Of a DNA stretch of 64,000 nucleotides, positions 34,431-45,600 are shown piece after piece (the first letter of the stretch is position 1; each line of letters begins with the position of its first letter). The notes below the pieces were generated by a model, which searched no databases, was not told the origin of the DNA, and worked only from the letters and a program-made list of their open reading frames with translations. Location of the stretch: assembly GCF_905220415.1 (NCBI RefSeq), contig NC_059568.1:7626001-7690000 (forward strand), read 5' to 3'. Both the position numbers and the translations under genes were made by a program. The stretch is from Colias croceus (lineage: Eukaryota; Arthropoda; Insecta; Lepidoptera; Pieridae).

Positions 34431-35119
34431 AGGCCCTACTCACGGTTCAACACAACCCACACTCTGCTGACACAATTTGTTGCAGTCGCGATTGAGCGTT
34501 CTCTACTAACGATTCATCCAACCCTCAATCTGATGACACAATTTCATTCCGCGATTGCTTGCCACAACGTGTGCACGTCACGTCACTTTTTTAATTCTCT
34601 GTAAAAAGAGGTTCTCTTATTGGATATAAGATTTTTGAGAACTTCAACTGTAGCATCCTTGTCGAGATCTTTGTATATTTCCAAAATAATTCTGAATGAG
34701 TCATTTCTCATCTCTTTGTTCATATAATTTTTGTTTTTTTTTTGTCCCATAAATGAGGCATGTCCTTATAGATTTCGAAAATCTGGGTCCACACAGTTTT
34801 TTCGACCCGGAGGCGCAAGAAACGTACAATCCGCCACAACGCTTGATCGCGATTGAGCCAAGATTGGAGCAATCACAATAGGTACTCACGTTTCAACACG
34901 CACACAATCTGCTGAGACAATTTGTCTGGTTGCTTCCGCGCCGATGCAATTCGCAACATGTTGGGTTACACCCCCAACGTGCCCTCAACTATACTATTGA
35001 CGACACAATCTGTCAACTGCAGATTGTGTCAACAGATTGTTGCTGAAATTGAATCGTGAGTAGCTAGCTAAAAATTGTGTCAGCAGATTGTGGGTTGTGT
35101 TGAACCGTGAGTAGGGCCT
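34431..35119 (+). mobile_element. Variant copy of the 612-bp family containing a MADF-domain fragment
   Basis: The outer parts match the family (AGGCCCTACTCACGG at the left; TGTCAACAGATTGTTGC and AATTGAATCGTGAGTAG at the right, followed by an extra inverted left end to 35119). The middle (about 34585-34850) is different DNA that codes, on the minus strand, for part of a MADF-type DNA-binding domain. Confidence 0.7.
34586..34840 (-). pseudogene. MADF-domain fragment inside a TIR element
   Basis: Minus-strand translation reads VWTQIFEIYKDMPHLWD, then, after a frame change in an A10 run (about 34734-34743), KNYMNKEMRNDSFRIILEIY and ISNKRTSFYRELKK. These are the W-x-x-x-x-x-Y, LW(D), Y-x-N and R-x-x-[YF]-x-RE-x-KK marks of a MADF domain. 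PIF/Harbinger elements often encode such an accessory DNA-binding protein. Broken and partial. Confidence 0.6.
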
Positions 35120-35234
35120 TTAACATATAAAAAACCTCGCCGCACCACGGTGAAAACTGCGATTTTGGGCGCCGCACTGTGGTGTAGTCGCTGATGGCCC
35201 AATACTGGACATGCCGCAGTGAACGTGTTAATTA

Positions 35235-35440
35235 CTAGCTGCTCCGCGCGGTTTCACCCCCGTGGCTCCACTCCTGTTGATCGTAGGGTGCGTGCTGTCG
35301 AACCTATAAGCCTTCCTCGATAAATGAGCTATCTAACACCGAAAGAATTTTTCAAATCGGACCAGTAGGTAGTTTCCGAGATTAGCGCGTTCAAACAAAC
35401 AAACAAACAAACTCTTCAGCTTTATAATATTAGTATAGAT
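35235..35440 (+). repeat. Metulj-like SINE
   Basis: Starts CTAGCTGCTCCGCGCGGTTT and ends CTTTATAATATTAGTATAGAT. Carries an (AAAC)n stretch before the tail. Inserted immediately next to the piggyBac-like element in copy B. Confidence 0.8.
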
Positions 35441-36639
35441 TTCGCATACTTATAATATTTTAAACAGTCTTAATTTCCATTTTATAGGCAAAACTTGGAC
35501 AAATGCATCGTTAAATACGAGTTGTGACCGTTAAGATAAAAAAAATATGGGATTTTTTATTTTTAATAAATCAGGGATGAAAAATATTACTCAAAAAAGG
35601 ACTGCCACACATCCATCCATTTTGGGACCTCTTCTTCTTCGTCGTATTACCTACTCTAGTCAGAGGCACTCAGAGCGAACGTGGTCAACATGAGGTTTGG
35701 GGGGTAGATGTTACCCGCTTCACGATGTTCCGCCATTTCTCTGTTTCCTGGCATTCTGCTACACTCGTGAAGTGTCACAATCGCCTATCTGAATCTGCCA
35801 GCAGCCTTAATCTGATCTGTCCATCGATATGGATAAATGGATTCCAAATTGTAGCACGAGGCAAAAAGCTTCTTTTAAACTGTTGTCAAGATGGTGTGGA
35901 TTAAATTTAAGCGTGTGTGCTGTACCTATGGTGGTGGAATTTAGCAGCGGACAGCGATCTAAACAGTTCATCAGAGAACTCTCTATGATAGATGCGTTAC
36001 AACACGTATAAGTATGCGACTTCTCTACGCAGAGATAGAGAATGAAGCCGAGAACGAGTCGCACAGCACATAATGACCCATTGTTCTAAAATATATTCTT
36101 CATGTTTAGATCTAGATATTATGTTGTTGCACCCATTGAGCAGACCTGACGACTTTTAACTGATAGTTTATTGTGCAAAATTATTCTTGGCGCACCAAAT
36201 CCTTCAGCGGCTTTTGTTACTTTATCGAATTGATTGCAATACTAATTTGCCGGGGAGTGTAATTCTAAGAAAAAAAATTCAATGTCCATTATAGGAACCA
36301 AAGAAAATCCAGTCATGGACAATTGTTGTACAATATTAGAACCCTATGTTAGAAATTGTGGTCATAGGTATATTATTAATCAGAAAGAAAAGAAAATACA
36401 GAAAAGCGCATGTAATTAATATCTTTAATATCCTTAATCATAGAATTAGATCCCGTAAAGGACACTGAAGAATTTTATTTAAACAACATATAACCTATCA
36501 TGATACTAAAGCGTCTAATATTTCGTACATTAAACTAAGTAGGTAGATACTATAAATAAAAGTAATATCAAATGCTAAGATTTATACAAAATTTCTTATA
36601 AACAAAATTGTATCCTCACTTGTTAAGTATTATATTTCA

Positions 36640-37014
36640 TTAAAAAAGTCTCTGGTTATCAGATGGGTGAAGATCGATCTTAATTCGGATCTCGTGTAAC
36701 ACCGCGATCCGGCTCATTCTAAGAGTGCTTTTCCACAAATAATGTGCGAGGATTGGAAGGAGTAGCGAGGAATACACCTATTAGTAAATATCTAATAGTA
36801 TCGCTTCAAACGCTTTCAGGCTTCAAACTAAATTAAGCAATATTATTATATGTATAGTTCTTTAAGTAACACATTCCTCGTTACACATCTACAAGCCACT
36901 TAGGATCAGATGCTTCTTTATTCGGAAAGCCATTTTTTACTTACTCTTCATCTTTAAGGTAGTAAGTATTTCTACTATTATTTAGATTGAAAATGAATTA
37001 AAACAATTGTTAAA
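36640..37014. other. Intergenic remainder before the DIP2 3' end
   Basis: A probable MITE fragment (GAGTGCTTTTCCACAAATAATG, GAGGATTGGAAGGAGTAGCG at about 36728-36775) and otherwise AT-rich DNA. Confidence 0.35.
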
Positions 37015-39400
37015 GAGCAAGTTTATTTATTCATGTTCCAGAAAATAATCACAATTGTAAAGCGGATACAAAGTCCTAACAGGCCATTTTGGCGACGTCG
37101 TACAAACTCTGATACATAAGTAATGTCAATTTTCTAAAATATTTTTATAACAAGTTATTGCCGAAAAGTTACAATTTTGTGCGCACATTATTTGTATCAC
37201 TTAGATCACATATGACAATTATTATTTTAAAAATTTACAATACCATTATAAGTGATTGGTTGCGTTGATTAAACTTTGTTCTGACAAACACTTTACAATG
37301 ACTATTATTATGACATATAGATTGGTTAAATTTCACTGCCGGACCTCGTACCTACAAATTATGCATAATAATAATAAGTTACGAAATAGGATTATGAATA
37401 AGACATTTGTTCATTAAACATTAATTTGAGTTATTATTATTAACTACTTGTATACTTACATTGTAAGATGACTATGTTTAAAATAATTATACGATAAAAC
37501 ATTCCTTTATAGTGATGAAATCAAGCGATTGTAAATAAAAGTTCTAAATCCTTTACATGTAATAAAATTCTAACACAACTCCGGTGACTCCTATCAAAAC
37601 AACATATTATGCTAAACAGAACCATTCAACGTAAAAATAAATAACAAAATTATATGTACAATTTAGCAATAAATAATGACATTAAATAAAATATGATTAT
37701 AAAGAAATATCGGTAAATAATTAATTAAATTTAATAATTCAATGATCTATAAAATGAATATTTAAGAATTATCTGCTATTCAAAACATACTGGAATGGAA
37801 TACAGATAACAAATAAAAATTAAGCTATCCTTACACTACGCTACATTTATTCACGTACAATTGTGAAAATTGCGTATTTTCTACTTGCGAATCAATAATA
37901 TTATGTTTATTGTTCGAAGTGATTCATAACAGCTAAGTAGAGTCATAGTGTGTTTTTATATTAGTATTTTTTTGTCTGAATATCACATATATTAAACGTG
38001 TAGAAAAAAATCTATATTGCAAGCAAGCTTATAAAATAAAAAGCTAAAAAAACGCTGCGTAAATTAACTTCAACACTAAGATTCCACTACAACCATTAGT
38101 ACCTAAAAAATGGATGTATAAAATCCACATGAGCTATAATGGAAACTTGGCACAAGTTATGATTAAAAATAAATGTAAATGTATAAGTAAAAACTGCTAA
38201 AGCTTTATGTAGACTACGACAAAGTTACCTTAAATAGAACTTCAAGTTTACTGATATTTATTATTTACATTCACAGTGATGCACATTGCACAGGTAATTA
38301 TTTTTGAGTAAGGTAGGATTTTCAACAGTCGATGCTTATTCCAATTCCTAGGTGGCAAGTCGTAGTCTACTGGGCTCCAAGTGTCGAACCATTGGTTTGA
38401 ATTGAGCTCAGTTCTTTATTAAAGGCCATTGTACTTTTTGCGCGGACCGTGAACCCTATCAGTCAAGTTTATTGTCTAAGATACATAACGCAAACGTGAA
38501 ATAAATCAAGACATTAAATGCAATATATTATGTTTACACAATACTCACTAACGCTATTATATTTATCGGTAGTAATACATTTATATACGAACTAACATTA
38601 AAAATTACTTGTTTCACAATAATCACAACAATATAATTGTGTACAATAGAACGATACAAGCTGTATGCATGCTCAAAGACAATTACGATAATAATTTATA
38701 TACGTCCCTACTTAAAATGCTAATAGAAGATAATTCAACATCATTTTACATGAAGAGCGATAGACGCCACTAAATTGGGATTTATGTGCTAACAATTGTC
38801 TATTTTGTGTTAATTTACTTCTTATTCGACATTAGTGAAATCCGGCACACACCGTGACACAAGATATTTATTGAAGTGATCTTAAATTAATATTAAACAA
38901 AGTATTCAGACTTTAATCAGTCTTGTGTCGATATCAGACAAACCACCTACTCTTACAGCTCGAGTAGTTTCTTTAATGACACCTAGAAACATTACAAAAA
39001 AATGGATTCTGTTTCTAGACATGACTGATAATCGATATTTAAAAGTGATAATATTATGTTTCGCTTCAAAGAATAATGTGCAGTAATTTTAAATTACGTA
39101 ATCCAACAACACTCATTACAGATACATTAGAAAAGTCTTAAGGGATAAGATAATAAAGCTAAACACTGATTTTATATCGGCGGTATATTTATGCTTGACA
39201 CTAATAATAACCGATGGGACACCGTATGTAGGTACAGTGTTGATGTGATCGAATCTTTGATTAAAGTATGGCGTGGTGGCGCAAGGAGATACACAAACAG
39301 TGACACATTGCTCGGACAACCACAGACGATTGTGCGATCACTTTTTTGGTTTACGTTTGACTGTGTCGGACCGTTTGCGTATTCCGTGCTTGGGTGAATA
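37015..39400 (-). other. Probable DIP2 3'UTR with AATAAATAAA polyadenylation signal
   Basis: About 2.4 kb of AT-rich sequence directly after the DIP2 stop codon, without recognisable repeats or exons. A double signal AATAAATAAA (minus strand, about 37021-37031) marks a likely end. The 3'UTR call is an inference from position and this signal. Confidence 0.5.
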
Positions 39401-39653
39401 TTACATGTTGTATGCGATATAAATGGCGTCTATTTGGTCCGAAAGGAAGCCGTCTCGGAGGTGCATGCGTTGTTTCTCGCCGCGAGAGTTGATCGGCACG
39501 ACTCCGGGGTCGACTACGACCACGACGCCGACTATGAGGTGATGTTCTTCGAGCACCGTGTTGGTGACTAACGGTACCAGATTGAGAGCTTCGCTATCGT
39601 TACCGTCTAGTTCTACCACGACTACTAGTAGATTGGTCCATGTGAAAACGGCA
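39401..39653 (-). CDS. DIP2: DIP2 exon o: C-terminus
   Basis: A 253-nt last coding exon: CAVFTWTNLLVVVVELDGND, LIVGVVVVVDPGVVPINSRG, then MHLRDGFLSDQIDAIYIAYN and a final Met, with TAA at 39401-39403. It matches the invariant DIP2 C-terminus. Confidence 0.97.
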
Positions 39654-42600
39654 CTGGAAATAAGATAATAAATCATTACTTTGAGTAACTACTAACTAAA
39701 TAAATATGAAATGGTCTTTAATTGTTAAGTTGAGAAATAAAACTAAAATATATACCATTCAGCTATTTTCTTGTGGCATCGCATCACAGAATTCTCTATA
39801 TCGATAGGATGGTAGCGCATCCCGCGCAGCATAATCGTTTCGTCGAGCGCTCCGACCACAAACACAGCATCGTGAGTGTCGTGCGTGTCGGACATCAAGC
39901 CTCCCATACTGCCACACGCGGAGGCCAGTGACTCAGTATCACTATCGCGTGATATGAGGGAAGTGTCATCGCCAGTTCCAGTGGTACTAATCTCAGTTCT
40001 CCTCAAAAAGCCCAAATAACCCGTTCTCGCGTACACCTCTCCCGTGTTGCCGGTCACCAGCTGCGCGCTGAAGTGGTCCGCGTAGTCGCTCTCGTCGCCG
40101 TAAATAGTGAAGTACCCGCTCGCGTTGTGTGGCGATTGCACCCAGATCTCGCCCAAATGGGAATCCCCGCATTGACCCTTAGTCTCGGGATTGGCTGTGA
40201 TCACTTTTACACCGGGTAATAGTTTTCCAGATTCCATAAGACAGAGGGAATGTGGGCTACCGCGCTCGACCAACGAAACGCGATCGTTTCGCAAAGCTCG
40301 CAGGTCTACGTAGACAGTTGATGGCTCAGGACTAGAAGCGCCTTGTAGACATATAGCAATATTCACGCGGCATCCGAAAGACGTCGACACGGCTCTCGGA
40401 CTCAAGCCGAGAGCTGAGAAGAGTTTCGAGAAGGAGTTCGTTAAGTTTATTCGAGGTCGTTCTTCAGCGACGACCACGCATGTTCTGACACAGGCTAGAT
40501 TGATGCCTTTAGCTTTTAATTGATTCACTGAACTGCCCAGGCCTTTGGTGCACAATTCCATCACTCCATAAGAGCAGAAAGTGTCACGCACTTTGTATTG
40601 AGAGACAGCACTGAGCCATAATGCAGGGTTAATTTCGACCTCAGAGGGGGGTATGAGAATAGAATGATGACCAGAATAAATGCTACTGAGACACCAGAGA
40701 GCGAAGCCGAGGCCACAGTATGGATCGAGACAAAGCGCTATATGACGCGAAGGATAGAGCTCGCAAGCTATTTTCATTGAACGACATAGAGATGTGACTG
40801 CTGCGTGCGACATTTTGATACCAGCCAGCATTCCCGTGGTAGATACGCTAAAGTCCAGGTAAGCTAACATTTCAGCCGTTGGTGCTCTGTATAAGATAGG
40901 TAATTTCTTTTTAGGCATATCATCAGTGTCCAGGGTTATGGGCCACGCCTTGCTATCGATTACGTTACTGGCTTCTTTTGAGCGTAGTAACTTTATCACA
41001 GATTGATTAGAGAGGACTAGTGTGGCTTTGCTGACGTCCACGATCATTCGTACAGTTGGCAATGTCGTGTGGAGGTTTTGTGGGTGCGGCGGGCGAATTG
41101 TCACCGGAACTGCGCCGACGTAGAGACAGCCGTAGAATGCGCAAATGAGATCAAGTCCCGGGGGAAATATTAAAGCGACATGATCGCCAGTATTGACACG
41201 CCCCTTTTCTAACAAAAGATTCCCAATTCTCTCAGCCTTTTTGTGCAATTCAGCGCATGTGAGAACTTTAGTAGCTGCTCCTTTGGAATTCAGCAACGTG
41301 AATATAACGTGGTCCGATGTGCTCTGCGCGCGCCATCTTAGGATTTGAGATATGAATTGATACTGAAACAAATAGAATTAAAATTGTAAGAATTAAGCTC
41401 AAATTAATATTATTGAGTTTTATTAAAAAAAGAAATATACCTTGCGAGCTGCATCCGAATCATCAGAATATCCCATATCGCGGCCTTGCGCAGATGCAAG
41501 GCGGTTGCCTTGAACAAGGTTGCCAACAATGACGGATGCGGGACCGACATCTACAAAATGAATACCTTTTAAACACATCACATTTATCCAAGAGCAAATT
41601 AAAAAGAAACTATTTATTTCAACACGCACCAATAAAATTATAACCAAATAAATAACGAGTTAGTTGATTAATGGCATACCCGAGTGTATTTCCCTTGGTT
41701 TTGGAAGATTAGTGACGCACGTGTGTGGACACATCAACACATTGGCTGGGTGTAGAGTGCCCTCAAGGAACCTTCGCTTGCACTCGCTGAGATGTATACC
41801 ACCGAGAGGTGTTTTGGGCAGATAGTTGGGCTGAACCAACGCCAGGCAATATATCCCCACTTGGTGAATCGAGTCCACCGCTTGCAAGACGCGTGACATC
41901 CATTGGAATGACTGAAAAAAAAAAACAAGTTATTATCTTGAGACTGGAATCCGTAACAAATAAATCGTTTTAAGCAGCTTCTGCTGAATTCAATTTATTT
42001 ATTTAAATAAATTGAATTCAGTAATAGTTCAATTCAATTTATTTATTTAAATAAATTGAATTCAGTAGAAGCTGAATTCAATTACTGATACGCAAATTAA
42101 GAAAAACATTTTTCAATGTTGGTAACTACGTATAAATATAGGTACACAAAGAGAGTAATATAATTCTAGGTATTATGAGATTTTATGTAATTTTAGCACT
42201 CACTCCTCTACAGATAATACTCAAATCACACAACATTTTGATCAAAATCGTCCAACAATTACAAAAATCACCCGTCACAATCCATCTCACCTCCTCCTCC
42301 CCACAGTCCGGGCGCTGTTCAGCCACTATACAAATCCGTTCATCCCGCAGCACCCTCACAGAGAACACCGCTATACGCCCCCGGTATATGAACTTCATCG
42401 GCTCCACTGCCAGCACGGTCGCTATGATGTCGTCCATGTTGTGCTTGCGGCCGGTTACCGTCATCAGCCCGTCGCGGGAACCGCAAACGAACACGAGACC
42501 TGGTGAAATTGTTTTTTGTGGAATATTTATTTTAAAATTACGTTTAAAATTACAGAATTTGGATTATATCTCTGTAACAAAATTTCTATAATATTTTGTG

Positions 42601-45600
42601 ATAAAATTTCTAAAATTTTTAAAACTATGCTTTTATATTTCTATAAACAATATAGAAATATAAAAGCATAGTCTAGTTTGCCTATGAAGACTTACGCCGT
42701 TAGTACACCGACGCATTCGCGTGCGGCAGCGAAACAACGAAAAATCTGTCAGTAGTATGGCAGGTTCTCGCATAAGATATGTCTCACTCTAGCACATAGA
42801 TAGATGAAATAGTTGCGTCCTTGTCAGTTTTGTTTCGCAAGGAACTGCGAAATGGCCATTACACAGACGCATTGCGAAAAAGTTGCGAAAACATTGCTGT
42901 TTACTAACGTTCCGCAGATATTTCGCTACGCAGTAGTTTCGCAGAGATTCGCTGCCGCATACGAACGCGTAGGTGTACTAACGACGTTTGATTCAAAAAA
43001 AATTATTTGACGTTTTGCAACATGTCAATACGTACACATAAAATAATACAAGTTATTGAAAGAAACAATATTAACAATAGAACATAATATCATATTACTA
43101 TTTTAAAGTATATTACAGTCTTAACGTCGGACATAATTGTCAATGCCTTTATAGGGTTATGGGTTATCGCTGTATTAACCTATTGATTGACTTCTTAGGC
43201 AAAGCTTTCACTCCATGAGAAATTTACTGTATGGCACAATGAGCGTTTAAAATAATTGTTTCTTAGAATTAGAATACACATAAGTGAAATTCTCCTATAT
43301 GTTTAAACATTCTTCAACATTCATCTTTGTATCAGATAGAATTGATAAATAATACGTATTAGAAAGAACAAAGAGGGGAAAGCTATAAATATATTATATA
43401 ATTGCCTGAAGCATCGATATTACAAAGGTTATCAATATTCATAAGGATTATGTTACGCATAAATGACGGAATAAGTGTCAAAATGTATACAGGTAATTTA
43501 AAATGTCGTCTGTTTCTCGGGTGGGAACGTCAACGACCTTTATGTAAAAATACTATTTATTTAGAACATCATTTTTTGAGATATAAATTATTGCAGCCTT
43601 GTGCTTCCGGACCCGGTTGCCCCTCACAACACGCAAATCTTATCCTCTTCATCCGTTCTGTAAAGATAAAAAATGTTTCTCACCTCCGGGCCCCAAGAAT
43701 CCCAGCAGACCGCTCCTCACATAGTGCTCCTCGCCAATTGCTTCACCATCTGCATCCAGCGGTCGAACCCGGAACACAGTGTTGGTGAGCCCGGGCAGCC
43801 CCCAGTACCCGGACCCGGTTGCCCCGGACAACACGCAGATCTCGCCCACTTCGTCCGTCTTGCAGAGATATGCTGGACCCTCCATTTTTACCACAACGAT
43901 AACGCCTGTTGAGGTTAACTCGAGTATATTTTTTGAAAATACTGTTTTATTTTTAAAATGTGAAATTAAATTGCTTTTTCTTTTATAAATTTAGTACTAT
44001 GTAAAGTACGTTTCAATATCATAATGTGTTTTAATTAAGTGAAATAAATGCAATCTCCTGAAGGCATTGTTATCTGCATGAAAAAACCGTATTCCTATTT
44101 TAAGATTTCAATACACCCTAGTATCACTCGCACGAGCGTAATCACAAAACCTCTCGAGCTCAAATCCATTAAGCCATTTAGTCGATAGAGCGTGCTATTA
44201 AGTGACTCGAAGCTCTACAGCTTAAACGTCTAAACCTACGTAATACATAATACACATACACATTATAGCAATTATATACACATTTAAACAATGATTGTAT
44301 AAAACGAGTTGTTTATAATTTTTCAATGAAAGCTATATCTATAAATCACTATGTTACTTTTATCCTTATAGACCTTTAAAACCCTCCTCACAATGGGCAG
44401 CTTTGGGCAAGTAGAGGCAATCACGATAGTGTAGAGGACCTAAATGTCTATGATCGGCCGTCATTGTGGATTTACATAATAATGCTTTAGTCGGCAAACA
44501 CTAACCATCATTTGTTGGGTCAACGTTGCCCATTGTAAATCGAGTCTATACAAAACAATTAATTCAAAAAGGAACACAATTTACACCACTACAATCATTC
44601 AAGTATCATACTCACACGACGGCATAACCTGGCCGCAGTCCTGCAGCGTGAGCGACGTGAGCGAGTTCTCCGCGTCGACACGCACGACGCCGTACGACAG
44701 GCCCGACATGGACAGCACGCCGCGGCCCGCCGACGAGCCGCCGCGGCCCGCGCGCCGCACGCACACCGACATCGACTCGCTGCTGCACGCGCACGGGCAT
44801 ATCGCGTCGCCGCGCACACCTGATTTGTAAATCGTGTCAATGAAAAAGAGCGTGTGTTGAGCGCACGTGTCAGAAAAGAAACTTTTTTGGCAATATTCAA
44901 AGATACCAACATCGTGGCTAAATTACCAAAACAATATAATATATAGATATCTTCATGATTTGACTGTATTGTAGTGACGCGGCCTTGAAAGTTTACTCTC
45001 AACGCGCCTAAAGAAATTGCACTTCAATAGAACTTTGCTTTTTGCTCGTTTCATCATCATCATCAAACCATATATTATTTTCTCAATGCTGGGACATGAG
45101 CCTATAAGGGTTCAGGCCACAATCCACCACGCTAGCCAAGTGCGGGTTGGCGAATGTCACATGTCGTCTAACACCTGAACGCTTGGATTGTTTTCGATAA
45201 TTCTTATTTTGATGTGTTCGTTATTTTCAGGAAAAGGAAAATTAAAGAAATAGCTAAATTAAATAAACGAGTTTGACAATTTGCACGAAGATAGGACGAT
45301 GTTGATTGAGTCAGCTAGTTTATCATGGATGTATGAAAATAAATAAAATGTCCGGGGGTTAAAACATTGGACATATAACTGAGAATATTGCGGCGACGGA
45401 GGAAATTTCAAAAATATTTAGTTCCAAGAACGTTGTCTACATGTCATACGTACATGACAATCCCAATGCGCATTTGAATATACCTTGTTATATTTTATTC
45501 AGCATAAAATGTTTAAGTTTGCATTTGAGAACGTTGCACCTATGAATTTTTAAAAACGTTCCGTGCTAAGAGACTATATATAGAAGCTGCAAAAAATGGA

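Larger units (their letters stand above)
33755..35227. mobile_element. Non-autonomous piggyBac-like element
   Basis: Bounded by TTAA at 33751-33754 and 35228-35231. Inverted ends share CACGTTCACTGCGG exactly (14 bp). No transposase frame. It hosts an insertion of the 612-bp element family (34431-35119). Copy A of the surrounding duplication gives the unoccupied TTAA site. Confidence 0.8.
33190..36620. repeat. Duplicated block, right copy (B), carrying three later insertions
   Basis: Collinear with 31320-32900 but interrupted by a TTA-flanked MITE (33254-33559), a TTAA-flanked piggyBac-like element (33755-35227) and a SINE (35235-35440). Copy A shows uninterrupted sequence at each of the three positions. 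Confidence 0.75.

Noticed and set aside
42183..44830. Plus-strand frames of 60-138 codons overlapping DIP2 exons i-k
   Set aside because: Antisense shadows of conserved exons.
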